Source of the DNA: Saxidomus purpurata
Lineage: Eukaryota > Mollusca > Bivalvia > Venerida > Veneridae
Assembly (NCBI GenBank): GCA_022818135.1
Contig: JAFMSR010000010.1
Span: 30,070,746-30,134,745, forward strand
Direction: 5' to 3'
DNA length: 64,000 nt
Each line of letters opens with the position of its first letter. Positions within the stretch are counted from its first letter, which is position 1. The notes beneath the pieces were generated by a model, which was not told where the DNA came from, did not search any database, and saw only the letters and a program-made list of their open reading frames with translations. Positions 11,895 to 23,100 of this stretch are shown here, one piece after another. Position numbers and translations under genes: made by a program.

Positions 11895-14273
11895 TTATCA
11901 TTATTATTTCTTCATTTTCGACATGTGAAAAACATGACATAATGCTTTTTTTTTTATAAAGTAACAATTAGAAAAAAAATGGTAAACAAATATCCCAGTG
12001 ATACACAGACTAAGAATTCATTTAAATGTACAAAACAAACTCTAATTGAAATTTTAAAAATTACTGGTACCGACTTCATGTACATCTTTCCCACCACACA
12101 GAAAACACCTGATGCTGTATATAGCTAATTACATAATACAGGTGGTTTTAATGGGGCCAGGACACATGCAATACTGACTGTTCATTATAAGGTATTATAC
12201 CTTTTACAGTTATATTTCATCTGAAACAAGGTCATATTTCATTGGTTATGTGTTACCACAGAAAGGAGATAGTGTTCCATTAGCTTGTTAAATGAGGCAA
12301 TATTCCATTTGTCACTTTCAGGTTGGATGAAAAGGAGATACTAAATTAATTAAGATAATAAAATTTATCCCGTTTGTTGAGAACGTATTTCATGTAAAAG
12401 GAGAGATACTATTTTCAATTGTTAAGAACATAATTATGTCATATATGATGATGTAATATTCCATTTGCTCATCTCAGTATTTATTAACTCAATGTGATAA
12501 ATAAATTCATTGTGAAACAGACGTGTTCTTCATTGTTTTTGTGCTATTCAGCAACACCTAGGTCTGCCATCATCCATCGTCGGAACCCCCGTTCAATATT
12601 CCGTTACCACTCCTGTATTTACCAATGAAGCATAGCGTAAAGAGGGGAACGTAGGTATTCGGCGATGGTCTAGAGAAAGCTATGTGGAAAGCTACATTAA
12701 CACAAGGGCATGTACATACTGCTAGCTGGTTTTCATTTGGCTCAATGATTTATAGAGCGATGGCCCTTTGCTTATTGTGACAGTGTGTATATACAATGTA
12801 CAGTAAATACTGTGACCGCCTGAAATCACTGTCACCTGTTGTTGATGTAGGGTCACAGAGAGAATTGGCAACTTCTTTCTGAGAATAAGGGCTAGTACTG
12901 GTATTAAAAACTGCCTACCTGTTAACACGGACCTAAATATATACAGGTACATGCTGCGTATAACTGAAATATTGTTGAAACCTGCATTAAACTGCCAAGA
13001 GGTTGAAGAAAAAATAGCATCGTTCTGTTCAGGGCTATTCCTCAACTATTGACTAGAATTCCATGAGTTTCCCTGGTGGAAGATTTGCAGATCGTCTGAT
13101 GAGTCCAGAGTTGTCCTTTGAATATTGCTTCATATACGATATTATAGTATCAGTTTTAGTGTCATTTCTCAGCGACCACTGTACGATATTGAAGGAAACT
13201 AACACATTTATTATATTGCTACATAATGGCAATACTATAATTGGAGGACGACATAGCTTTTCAACGGATTTATATCATATTTCACACAATATCAGCTTTA
13301 ACTACATTGTCTTAGAAACAAAACTACTTGCTCTGTTTATATATCATCTGCCTTTGTTATTAGTCGCCCTACGAGTCATACGACTCGTTCTGGGACTCGG
13401 TTTGCATCTATAGGTTTCCGTCTGTATAGTCTATATGCAATGACCAGTTTTGATATGGCTTCCATTTGTTAACCATAACCCTAAGGGTGTGTCATGCACA
13501 ACACCCTGCTCCCCAGATCAAGGTCATATTTAAGGGTTCAACTCGGAAAGTTATTGTTGTATTGCAATATTTCCTGGTCGCACTGCATCTTTTTAGTACT
13601 TCCTGCACAATTATCACCTGTACAATAAGGATGTGTCGTAAACAACACCCAGTCACTTATTCCGAAGGTCAACTTGCCATAGTTTTATACAGCTGTATCT
13701 ATATTGCCACCTGTGCATATAAACAATAATAAATAAACTGACATACAAAGTCTCCTCGGCATTTTCATTGTATTCATGTACAATTAGAATAATACCAAGT
13801 CACACTTATATTTTATTATGCCGAAAAAAATTATAGGGTACTTTACATACTGTTACAGAAAAAGGTTCATCACAAGGAAAAACACAAAAATCGATACCAC
13901 GCATTCTGTCGGGTAACGGTAAATTATACTGTTACATGCTTGACAGTATATTTCTAGCGGTCACATGCTGCCTTCACAGAAACAGTATGAATGCTTACTG
14001 TTTGTCTATAGGAGTTAAACACTGATAATAAATTGAGGCATAATAAAAATTATGTACTTCTACGCTAATATCTGTGACCTTCACTACCTGCATTGAAGAC
14101 AGGCATTCTGAACAGTAAAAGCAGATATTTATATAATATTTAAACTCTTAGAGTATAGATTGAAATACTTCAACAAAGTGTCCTGTAGATTGTATCTATT
14201 TGGTATATGATTTGCCTTTTTATCCATTTTTTTCAGCTCACATCATAAATTCTTTCCACTGTATGCTTTGCTT
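11895..14273. other. No gene recognised
   Basis: AT-rich sequence. Facing open frames at 12722-13045 (-) and 13063-13413 (+) lack recognisable motifs or convincing splice signals. AATAAA motifs near 12500 and 13730 are expected at this base composition. No repeat with clear ends was found. Confidence 0.4.
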
Positions 14274-14625
14274 AAAAGACCAGGTCCTGTACTTGGTTTG
14301 GAAGGATGTGTTGGTTTGAATGACTTAAATTTTGTGACAGCCAGTGGAATTTGCTTAGATAAAGGACAAGGGGCTAGCTAAAAATATAGTTCAATACCTA
14401 TCTTGTCAAGATGGAGAAGGGAGACCATGTTTGTTTTTTTTTTACCTGATGTGGCCTTATTGTAATTGATAGTTCTGCTAACATTTACAGTTTATCAGTT
14501 TACTGTATACTTGTCATCTTTGTATTTCTCAAGAGGTAATTTAAAATATCTTCAAGTGCCATGTTTAGTTATAAAATGTAAATCATATCACCTACAATTT
14601 CTTCCCTTTTAGGAATTCAAGTTTT
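14274..14625 (+). repeat. Dispersed repeat, copy 1
   Basis: Matches 59958-60285 in inverse orientation. Shared landmarks, written in this orientation: 'TTGGTTTGAATGACTTAAAT', 'AGCCAGTGGAATTT', 'CAAGATGGAGAAGG' and 'CACCTACAATTTCTTCCCTT'. Identity is uneven and no terminal repeats are obvious. It could be part of a larger element. Confidence 0.7.
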
Positions 14626-14959
14626 CTATAATGAAGAAAAAGAAAGGTCATGTTCAAATATTGGTTGTGTGTCAATTAATTATTATAGTTGAACTGTTTG
14701 TCCATGAGAGTTTATGTTACATTGATAATAAATTGAGGCATAATAATACATACTATCACATGTACCAGCATGGCAGTACATACTATCTGTAAATTTTTAT
14801 TAAATTCATGCAATTTCTTATAGCTAGACACATCGAGACAAATTTTTCAGTAAGTCAATAGAGCATACTCAAGTTGGTCACCCTACTCGATGTCTCTTTA
14901 CACTTTCTTTGTTATATTAACAAAGACGTCTTTTTGTTTTGTATACTGTATGTTGTATA

Positions 14960-14990
14960 TTTTCTGACGAAGACATAAAGTCGAAACATG
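14960..14990 (+). other. Hammerhead-like / Penelope-type motif
   Basis: CTGACGA (14964-14970), a short GAC...GTC stem, then GAAAC (14983-14987) have the order of hammerhead ribozyme core boxes, as in retrotransposon ends such as Penelope-like elements. There is one extra A before the stem, and flanking stems I and III were not established, so activity is doubtful. The flanks are repeat-like. Confidence 0.25.
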
Positions 14991-15051
14991 TAAATTGAAA
15001 ACTTCGTGTTGTCTTGATTTTATTTATACTATTTGTTATATTATCCAATTC

Positions 15052-15423
15052 TTAACTATTTGTTAATAGATACTATCTTGCAATTGTAAGCAATTTAAGC
15101 TGTAAGTCCTATAGTAATGGGCTTAAAAGATGTAATATTTCCTAATATTTCAACAATAGCTTTTTCATTTTCAATACAGCCAAATTGTTATCTTACTTGT
15201 TACCATAATTATGTACATTTATTATTTGTTTGTTTGTTTGTGGTCATTAAGAAATGCTTAACCAACGGATAATGACCACAGTGTCATTCCATCTCACTAC
15301 AACATTAGAAACATTAAACTTTATATACATTTTGGAAACCGTTTTATTTTATGATTCAAGGTAAGCATTTCATTATTTTATACCATTTTCATATTGTAAT
15401 AATTTGTTAAACTTTAAAATATG
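15052..15423 (+). repeat. Duplicated segment, copy 1
   Basis: Highly similar to 15812-16280: both run through 'GTAAGCAATTTA', 'AGTAATGGGCTTAAAAG', 'ATTTGTTTGTTTGTTTGTGG', 'AACATTAAACTTTATATAC' and 'TATTGTAATAATTTGTTAAA'. Copy 1 lacks about 85 bp present in copy 2. A third fragment (16490-16552) retains only the part around 'TTTATATACATTTTGGAAAC'. Confidence 0.8.
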
Positions 15424-15811
15424 AGTGCTAGGAAGATTGTTATGTTGTCCGCGTTCAACAGCTAAATCATGAGACGTCGATGTACGAAATCTAGAGTGCA
15501 TTTCTGAATTTAGATTCTGTAACAATATCAAGATAACTTTCAAAATCAAATGAATGTTTGAACAAACAGTATTTAACCAGTAGAGTTGAGTAATTTATTG
15601 ATGAATACCAGCTTTGTTTATAGATATCTAATATTCGCTGTTTAATAGTAAAACTATTTATAAACATATGTGATTGGTTTTCCCATATGTATGATAATCC
15701 TACCTGGTCCAAGATAGTCTTAATGTTAAATGCCCAATTGTAAATGTCCAATAATCAATCACTATTATAATTTACATTTTACACTTTCTTTTTTAAATAT
15801 TATTAAATTCT

Positions 15812-16280
15812 CAACTATTTGTTAATAGAAACTTGTTAATAGAAACTATATTGCAAATGTAAGCAATTTAGGCTGTAAATCCCATAGTAATGGGCTTAAA
15901 AGTTGTAAATTAATATTTCAACCATATATATTTCATTTTCAATACAGCCAAATTGTAATCTTATTTGTTACCATATGTACATTTATTATTTGTTTGTTTG
16001 TTTGTGGTCAATAAGAAATGCTTAACCACCGGTTTTTCTCTGTTGCAGGCAGTGAAATCGGGTCATACCCCATATATACCTCACCCGAGGGTGGTGGACC
16101 TAATAAGCATGCATACAAACAAAAAGGGCAGTGTCAATCCATCTCACTGCAACATTGGAAACATTAAACTTTATATACATTTTGGAAACTGTTTCCTTTC
16201 ATAATTCAAGGTAAGCATTTCTTTATTCTATACCATTTTTATATTGTAATAATTTGTTAAACTTTAAAATGTTTATAGTT
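15812..16280 (+). repeat. Duplicated segment, copy 2, with extra ~85 bp
   Basis: Direct duplicate of 15052-15423. The extra sequence (about 16032-16125) begins with 'TTTTTCTCTGTTGCAG', which resembles a splice acceptor, and is less AT-rich than its surroundings. It may be an insertion here or a deletion in copy 1. No product is recognisable. Confidence 0.75.
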
Positions 16281-17032
16281 TCATAACTACTTTATCTCTC
16301 ACATTAAAGCCAATTCCAACAGTTGACACTGTTTCATATGTGTTAAATGTTTGTTATAAATTGCATTCTTAAATATTTCCATGCTTATTCGAAGCAACCT
16401 CACGCTGTTGAAATATTATCTTGTTATCATGTTTTTATCATCATACCATGTTTATTATCATGTTTATAATTATGGTCATTCCATCATTCTGCAACATGGG
16501 AAAACATTAAACTTTATATACATTTTGGAAACCGTTTTCTTTTATAATTCAAGCCCAAAACAGCATGCTAAAACTCATTATCAAAAGTCATCATAGACAA
16601 TCAAACTAAGAAATGAGTAAGAATAACTTGGATGCATTTGATGTTTGGTTCACCTTACCTTTAATAGAGCATTTTACATATTTCTCTCTTTTACATGAAG
16701 AAGATACTCATTGGATCCAGCCTCACTTTAGTTTTCTCTTCTCTAAGAATTGTCATTCAGCTTTTTTGAAATTTGAAGATATATCGTCTCATTTTTAGCT
16801 AAATTTGGCAAATGACTATTTTCACTGCAAATTTTGAAAACATTAATTTTCATGTATTATGCATCACCTTAACATTAATATGCCTGACATAATTATATTT
16901 GGGTTGTCCCAGCGGAGAACATAAAACCCATCTTCATGCTCTAGCTAGCTGGCACCATGGCCTTGATAAGTCAAAAACCTTTAAAAAATAAGTGAATTTT
17001 TTGTCTTGTTTGACATACAATCTTATCCACAG

Positions 17033-17216
17033 CTGAAGTGCTTGCCAGTAGATCATAGGGTTAACAAATATATTAAAAGGTTATCAAATAAACTCTTGAA
17101 ACCGACCCACTGCAAAGTTGTCATGACAACACAAACAATCAACAGGAATATGGTGATGTCATATAGGAATACTGTATCAACAGCCAATTCTGTGCAGCAG
17201 AAATTTCATAAATATG
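17033..17216 (+). CDS. Isolated candidate exon, unknown product
   Basis: A 61-codon open segment lies between a good acceptor (TTATCCACAG, ending 17032) and a good donor (TATG|GTAATA). The predicted peptide is basic, starting LKCLPVDHRVNKYIKRLSNK. I do not recognise it, and no partner exons were found between the LNX 3' end and the peptidase gene at 20.2 kb. It could be an exon of an undetected gene, a transposon fragment or chance. Confidence 0.3.
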
Positions 17217-17589
17217 GTAATAAATTTTCATCATTTTTAAATTTTTAAAACGTACATCTACATTTTACTGCTCACAATCGTTTTCGAGTAACACAATCAT
17301 GTAGTCCAAGAAAATTACTGATTTATACTACTGTCTAAATATTTTGAAATAACATCTATAAAAGGTTTTAATGACTTAAAAGATCAGTATGTACGACAAT
17401 CCACAGGGTCAGTGACATATCACCACCAACTGCCCTAGTAAGTTTGACAATCATAGGCATAACCCTTGTGGAGTTATTGACTAGATATTGTTTGAAATTC
17501 AAAAGTCAATTGGTCTATTGGTTCACTTAGTTTGTAGTCACAATCAACCTCAAAATCAACAAGGGCTATAAACTTGTAGTGGTTCACTG

Positions 17590-18035
17590 TACAATGCTAC
17601 ATGCCAAATATCTAAGAACTGGGCGTTGTGGTTTTAGACAAGAATCCCTTCAGAAAATAAATAAAAATAAAATGAAATGACCCCTAGGCAGGGTCAATTT
17701 TGACCAGGGGGTCATAATTTGAACAATTTTGGTAAAGGTTCACTAGGAAACTACATGCTTAGTATCCAAGCTCAATTTTGTAGTTTCAGAGAAGATTTTT
17801 ATTTTTTTGTGCCATAACAACCCGAGTTCTGCATGGAATGGAATTCTTTGAACATCTTTGATATAACATGCAAGGAACATTTATGCCAATTTTCATCATC
17901 ATTGGCCCAGTGGTTTCAGAGGGGATTTCATTTATAACGGAAATGATGGACGTACTGGTACTATGTATGACGGACCCTGGACGGTGAGTAGTCATCATAA
18001 CTTAATTACCTTGCACTGTGCCAGGGGAGCTAGTA
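17590..18035 (+). repeat. 'GACCCC' family element, one monomer plus 3' part
   Basis: Contains 'GGTCAATTTTGACCAGGGGG', 'GTCATAATTTGAACAATTTT', the non-repeated 3' part 'GAGTTCTGCATGGAATGGAA' and a decayed terminal hairpin ending in GCCAGGGGAGCTAG. The same 3' part occurs at 21.8-22.0 kb. Confidence 0.7.
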
Positions 18036-19600
18036 AGGAATTCAACTGGGTACCTATACATGAAACAAATAAAAATATGTTTGGCCTTTCATGACTTAGC
18101 GGAGACACTGTTAAATCAATAGACTTTAATAATGTCCCAGTAACTTGTACTATCATAAAGGAAGTAGAATTATAGAGTTTGTAGAATTTAGAGGCATTTG
18201 TCTTTTATGAAAGGTTTGAAACTTTCTCTGAATTAGAATTTACTTAACAATTGTGACAGAACATACTGTAAATAAAAGGAGGGAAATAAATATATATAAT
18301 TCAGGTAGTGCTGCTTTTAAAGAGTGGTATAAAGTAATTTATTTTCATAATGCGACTATTTCTTACTTTATTTTTAAAATTTATAAATTGGAAAGCATTT
18401 CTATGTGTGTTGTATTTGTTCTTTCCTGTTTTCCCTTCAATTTAAAATATATTTTTTCTCTATATTTTAAACTGTAAGAAACAGAACTTTGTTTACTCTG
18501 ATATTCTTTAGTGAACAGTTTTTAAAAAAAACTTGCCATTCTTGTGGTTGTTAATACTCAAAAAACAGCTATCGTTTCTGACACTTAATAACATAAAATG
18601 AAATAATAACATATCAACGGATGTGACGTTAAACATGTATATACAAAGACGTGACGTGATAGATGTCGCGTAATACTAACGTACGTATTGGCGCCTTAAA
18701 ATACAACATCTCTCCATTTCCTTTAAAAAGATACAACCTCAATATTTCAAATATTATGCATAAAGTAAAGATTAATAAAATGTTAACAAATGTTCAAGGT
18801 TACCTGATGAAATCCAATTACATGAATTTTGTTTTCAAACTATTGCCCTTAACACTTACTTAAGAGTTCTCATAAGTATCACCAGCAGAGTATCTATTCA
18901 TTTTTCATAATACACTATTTTAACTTTAAGTCACTGTCAATTAAATTTCTTAATAATTACTTCACTTTCCACGTTTCCTTAACACTGTCCTATTTTCATT
19001 ACTATTTTAACAGTTTTCACACGTATTTCGCTATTTTTTGTTATTTGAATTAAGTCTCTATATCTGGCTGGTAATCCTATTACGCCCTGGCACATGTTGT
19101 CTGGTTTGTAATCGTTTTCCGTGTTCATTCGTCTGGTTTCTAACTTCTGTGGTTGCTGATGCTCGTGCACCACATGCCCTTGTTTTCTCCAATAACTGTT
19201 CCCGCCAGCTGTTTGAACGTTGGCTGTTTATGAAGTGTTTGGCCACTTTGTAGTGTGTGGCATATCGGTAGACCTCCCTGCCATCACTGGAAGTTAAGCC
19301 ACTATGCTCGAACCGTCGACCCTGATGACTATGTATGGTTCACTCTCTTGATCTGTAGCATGACTAGTTCAGTCAATGTCTTTTCACCCAATAGCACTGG
19401 TTAGTTTATTCTGCCTTTGATAACTATAAACTTCGTACAAACTCCTCGCGTACAGTTGCACACAGTGGTTACAAATTCTTGAATCAACCGTTTTTATGTA
19501 CCTTGTGTACCTTTCTGAAAAGTCACGTGGTAAAGCCACCATGGCATTCTGTATTCGACTGTTTTCCGTTTACATACCATATAAAATTAATTAAAATACA
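18036..19600. other. No gene recognised
   Basis: AT-rich up to about 19.0 kb. The part from 19070 to 19380 is less AT-rich, open in several frames on both strands, and contains 'GGAAGTTAAGC', reminiscent of a 5S rRNA internal promoter. None of this is enough for a call. Confidence 0.35.
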
Positions 19601-19625
19601 AATTAAAGAACATGAATCACTTAAT

Positions 19626-19702
19626 GTGATTCGAACCCTCGTATTTCTATGATTTCTAGTCAATAATTCTGCACTTCTGCATGCTAACCACTCATCTACG
19701 GC
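19626..19702 (-). mobile_element. tRNA-Ser-like SINE head or tRNA pseudogene
   Basis: On the minus strand the sequence runs from GCCGTAGATGAGTGGTTAGC (A-box region) through 'TTGACTAGAAATCA', matching a serine tRNA anticodon arm with anticodon AGA, to GGGTTCGAATCAC (B box). The acceptor stem cannot pair and no 3' tRNA end follows, so it is not a functional tRNA. A SINE head is most likely. Confidence 0.55.
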
Positions 19703-20165
19703 TAACAATATGTCTCTGGTCGTTAATTAACAGTATACATACAATTTTAAACCATATCTGGCACAAAAAGAACCATTAACAAACGAATTGCTCACAGAAA
19801 TTGATTATTCAGCACATTCACTGAATAATATATTCATGCATTATGGTCAGGATCAGGTTAATTTGTGTGAACAATACATATAACAGGTTAAACACTTCAT
19901 AGATATCTAAAATATCATTATGTAGGTATCTGTTGGCAGTAGTGGGCAGTAACATACACTTTTTTGTGTTGACATAAGTATCTGTTAACATAAAAATTAA
20001 CGTGTTCATGATAATTCAGTGACTTACTAGTTACATAACGTGATAATTAATTGGTTATGTGGTGGCAGAAGTATGCCACCATAAAATACATATTCATATA
20101 TCTAAACTGAAAAGAACATAATGAATCCTTACAGAAGGAAGCATCAGAATCTAAACAAGTGAAAG

Positions 20166-23100
20166 ATGGGATGCTCTAGTTCAACAGTGTCACCCAATTC
20201 AACTGTTCCTAAAAATGCAAAAGTCACAACATCTGGTAACAAAGGAAGACCAAACAGTGGAAAAAACACAACATCTGGTAACAAAGGAAGACCAAACAGT
20301 GGAAAAACTATCAAGGATGAAGTTCACCAATATGAGAAAATAGATGAACATGCTAGAAAGGTAAGAACAATTTCTTTGTGAGTAATTATGAAAAGCTGCA
20401 TTATTTTGAAAACCCTCCAAACATTTCTTTTGATAACCTTCCAATGTACATTCTAGAGTATTAGTTTGAGATTTGAACAATCATAACACAAGTCTATCTT
20501 GGGAGTATTGCAACATACAAATTCCATGATACAGTAACATCCAAATGCAATACAGCTGAGATCTGCATATACACCTATCTCACTGAAAGCTAAAAGCTCT
20601 TAAAATACATTGATCATACAATTTTATAAATGTAGGCACCAGAGAGTGTGAAGAATTCTGCAGAAGAACTGGTGAATTACATGTCAACTGTCTCAAAAGA
20701 TCCAAGAATGCTGGTGAGGGGCTTCTTTGTTTGGATTTCAGAAAATATCAGGTAATTAGTAAATCTGTTTAACCCTCTTTTAGTCATATACCGTATAGAA
20801 GGTTATTTTCGCTGGTGAAATATTTCTGCGATTCTGCGGTCTTTGAATTAAATCGCAGAAATATTTCCAGCAGAAAAAAGTTTTTAGCAAAAATTTTTAT
20901 TGCAGATAATCAGCTCTTTTTCAGTTGATATCAAAATACCCAAAGTCGCCATGTCTGATATAAATCGATTCACTATAGAGACTGTGTAAACCAATTACAA
21001 GAAATTACCGTAAAAACATTGTATAAACATAACGTAGCTCAAACAGTTAACTGATACCATGTTTGTGAGTTTCTTTTATTCATAAAAAAAACTGAGTAAC
21101 AGTTATTGACCCATTGTTCAATATCTCCATTATAAGTGTTAACTATACTACAGTCCATAGAGGGGCTTATAAGCCTATGTTAAACTAAGTGACCCCCCGT
21201 GCGGGGTCAATTTTGACCCGGGGGTAATAATTTGAACAATCTTGGTAGAGGTCCACTAGCCAATGCTACATGCCAAATATCTAAGCTCTAACCTTGTGGT
21301 TACAGAGAAGAAGATTTTTAAAGTGTTTCCTAAATATGCCTATGCAAAACTAAGTGACCCCCCGTGCGGGGTCAATTTTGATCCGGGGGTCATAATTTGA
21401 ACAATCTTGGTAGAGGTCCACTAGACAATGCTACATGCCAAATATCTTAGCTCTAGGCCTTGTGGTTTCAGAGAAAAAGATTTTTAAAGTTTTTCCTATA
21501 TATGCTTATGCAAAAACTAAGGGCCCACCTGCGCGGGGTCAATTTTGATCCGGGGGTCATAATTTGAACAATCTTGGTAGAGGTCCACTAGACAATGCTA
21601 CATGCCAAATATCTTAGCTCTAGGCCTTGTGGTTTCAGAGAAAAAGATTTTTAAAGTTTTTCCTATATATGCTTATGCAAAAACTAAGGGCCCACCCGCG
21701 CGGGGTCAATTTTGACCCGGGGGTCATAATTTGAACAATCTTGGTAGAGGTCCACTAAACAATGCTACATGCCAAATATCTAAGCTCTAGGCCTTGTGGT
21801 TTCAGAGGAGAAGATTTTTAAAGATTTTCCTATTTGTTGCCATAGCAACCAGAGTTCTGCATGGAATGGAATTCTTTGAACAATTTTGGTAGAGCTTCAT
21901 GCAAGGAACATTCCTGCATAGTTTTATCAACATTGGCCTAGAGGTTTCAGAGGAGATGTCATTTGAATCAAAATGTTGACGGACGACGGACAATCATCGA
22001 TCAGAAAAGCTCACCCTGGCGTAGCCAGGTGAGCTAAAAAGGATACTTTCAGCCAAGTTTTTATTTCACTACTCTAACTTGACCATAAGAAAAAGTTGTT
22101 TCCCTTTAGATATTTATGTCACTCTCTTGTTATTATTACGATACCTTAACATCAGCAAAAAATCCTCCTCCTCTTGAATTTCTCTTCCTTCGGAGCCGGA
22201 AACGGTGAAATGATAAACGCAGAAGTGTTTGCTTCCTTTTTAGAAAGCTAAATGCATAAATTTTTTACCGCAGAAAATACCTGCTATACAGTACTTCCAT
22301 TTGTATCTGCAGTAAAACCCAGCATCCAATACCAAGATTTTCAGAGCTGATCCCAGTACATTTTGTACCATATACCAGTTTAAATGCACATGCATATGAA
22401 CACAGTAATCCATATCAATATTTATTAACTCAATGAATAATAGAAACCACAACACTTAAAACTTATACAATATGCAATCATGTACATCCCTAGACCATAA
22501 TTATGTTGTTTTAGGGAAAATGTGCTTGTTTTGTATTCCCATCAGCACTATCATGTAATTTTTATTTGTTTGTGAAGCAAACAAATTTACATACCGTTTT
22601 CCGAAGCCTACTCCTTAAGTACCAAATCTGGAAGTAGCTCCGGCACGTCAGTCAGCATATAATCCCAAATTATGATTCTTCATTTGAAACCATATGGCCA
22701 TTGCAGACATGAAAGTTGTATTGATTAAATATATAATGTTGTAAAGACATGCAGCATCAGCTAAATTTTGTAAATATAACGAAAGTAAACTGTTTTCGAA
22801 AAAGAACCGCAGATGTATTTCATTTTACAATGATGCGTAAAAATAAGGGACGATTAACTATAAATATACACCCTATAGAAATAGTTCCGATTTCTTAACC
22901 CGCCGGTCATTTCTTAAACCTTGTGCGGAAAGAAAACATATGTTTCGGAGTTTCTGTCTAACCCTGATCGTCATTTTAAAGAATGACATATTTTGAACAG
23001 CCAGGAATATTTACGCGCATGTCTACACATTCTATTTTTAGGATTATATCCATCCATTCATAAATTTTATTCAATGCGCGTCAAGGGACGTAATTATAAC

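Noticed and set aside
12722..13413. Two facing open frames of 107 and 116 codons.
   Set aside because: No motif, no plausible splice context, and residue usage typical of AT-rich non-coding DNA.
19058..19253. Overlapping frames on both strands in a less AT-rich patch.
   Set aside because: Both strands are open and neither peptide resembles a known protein. Base composition explains it.
19250..19340. Possible 5S rRNA-derived SINE ('GGAAGTTAAGC').
   Set aside because: Only one short box resembles 5S. The rest of the internal promoter and the RNA structure are absent.
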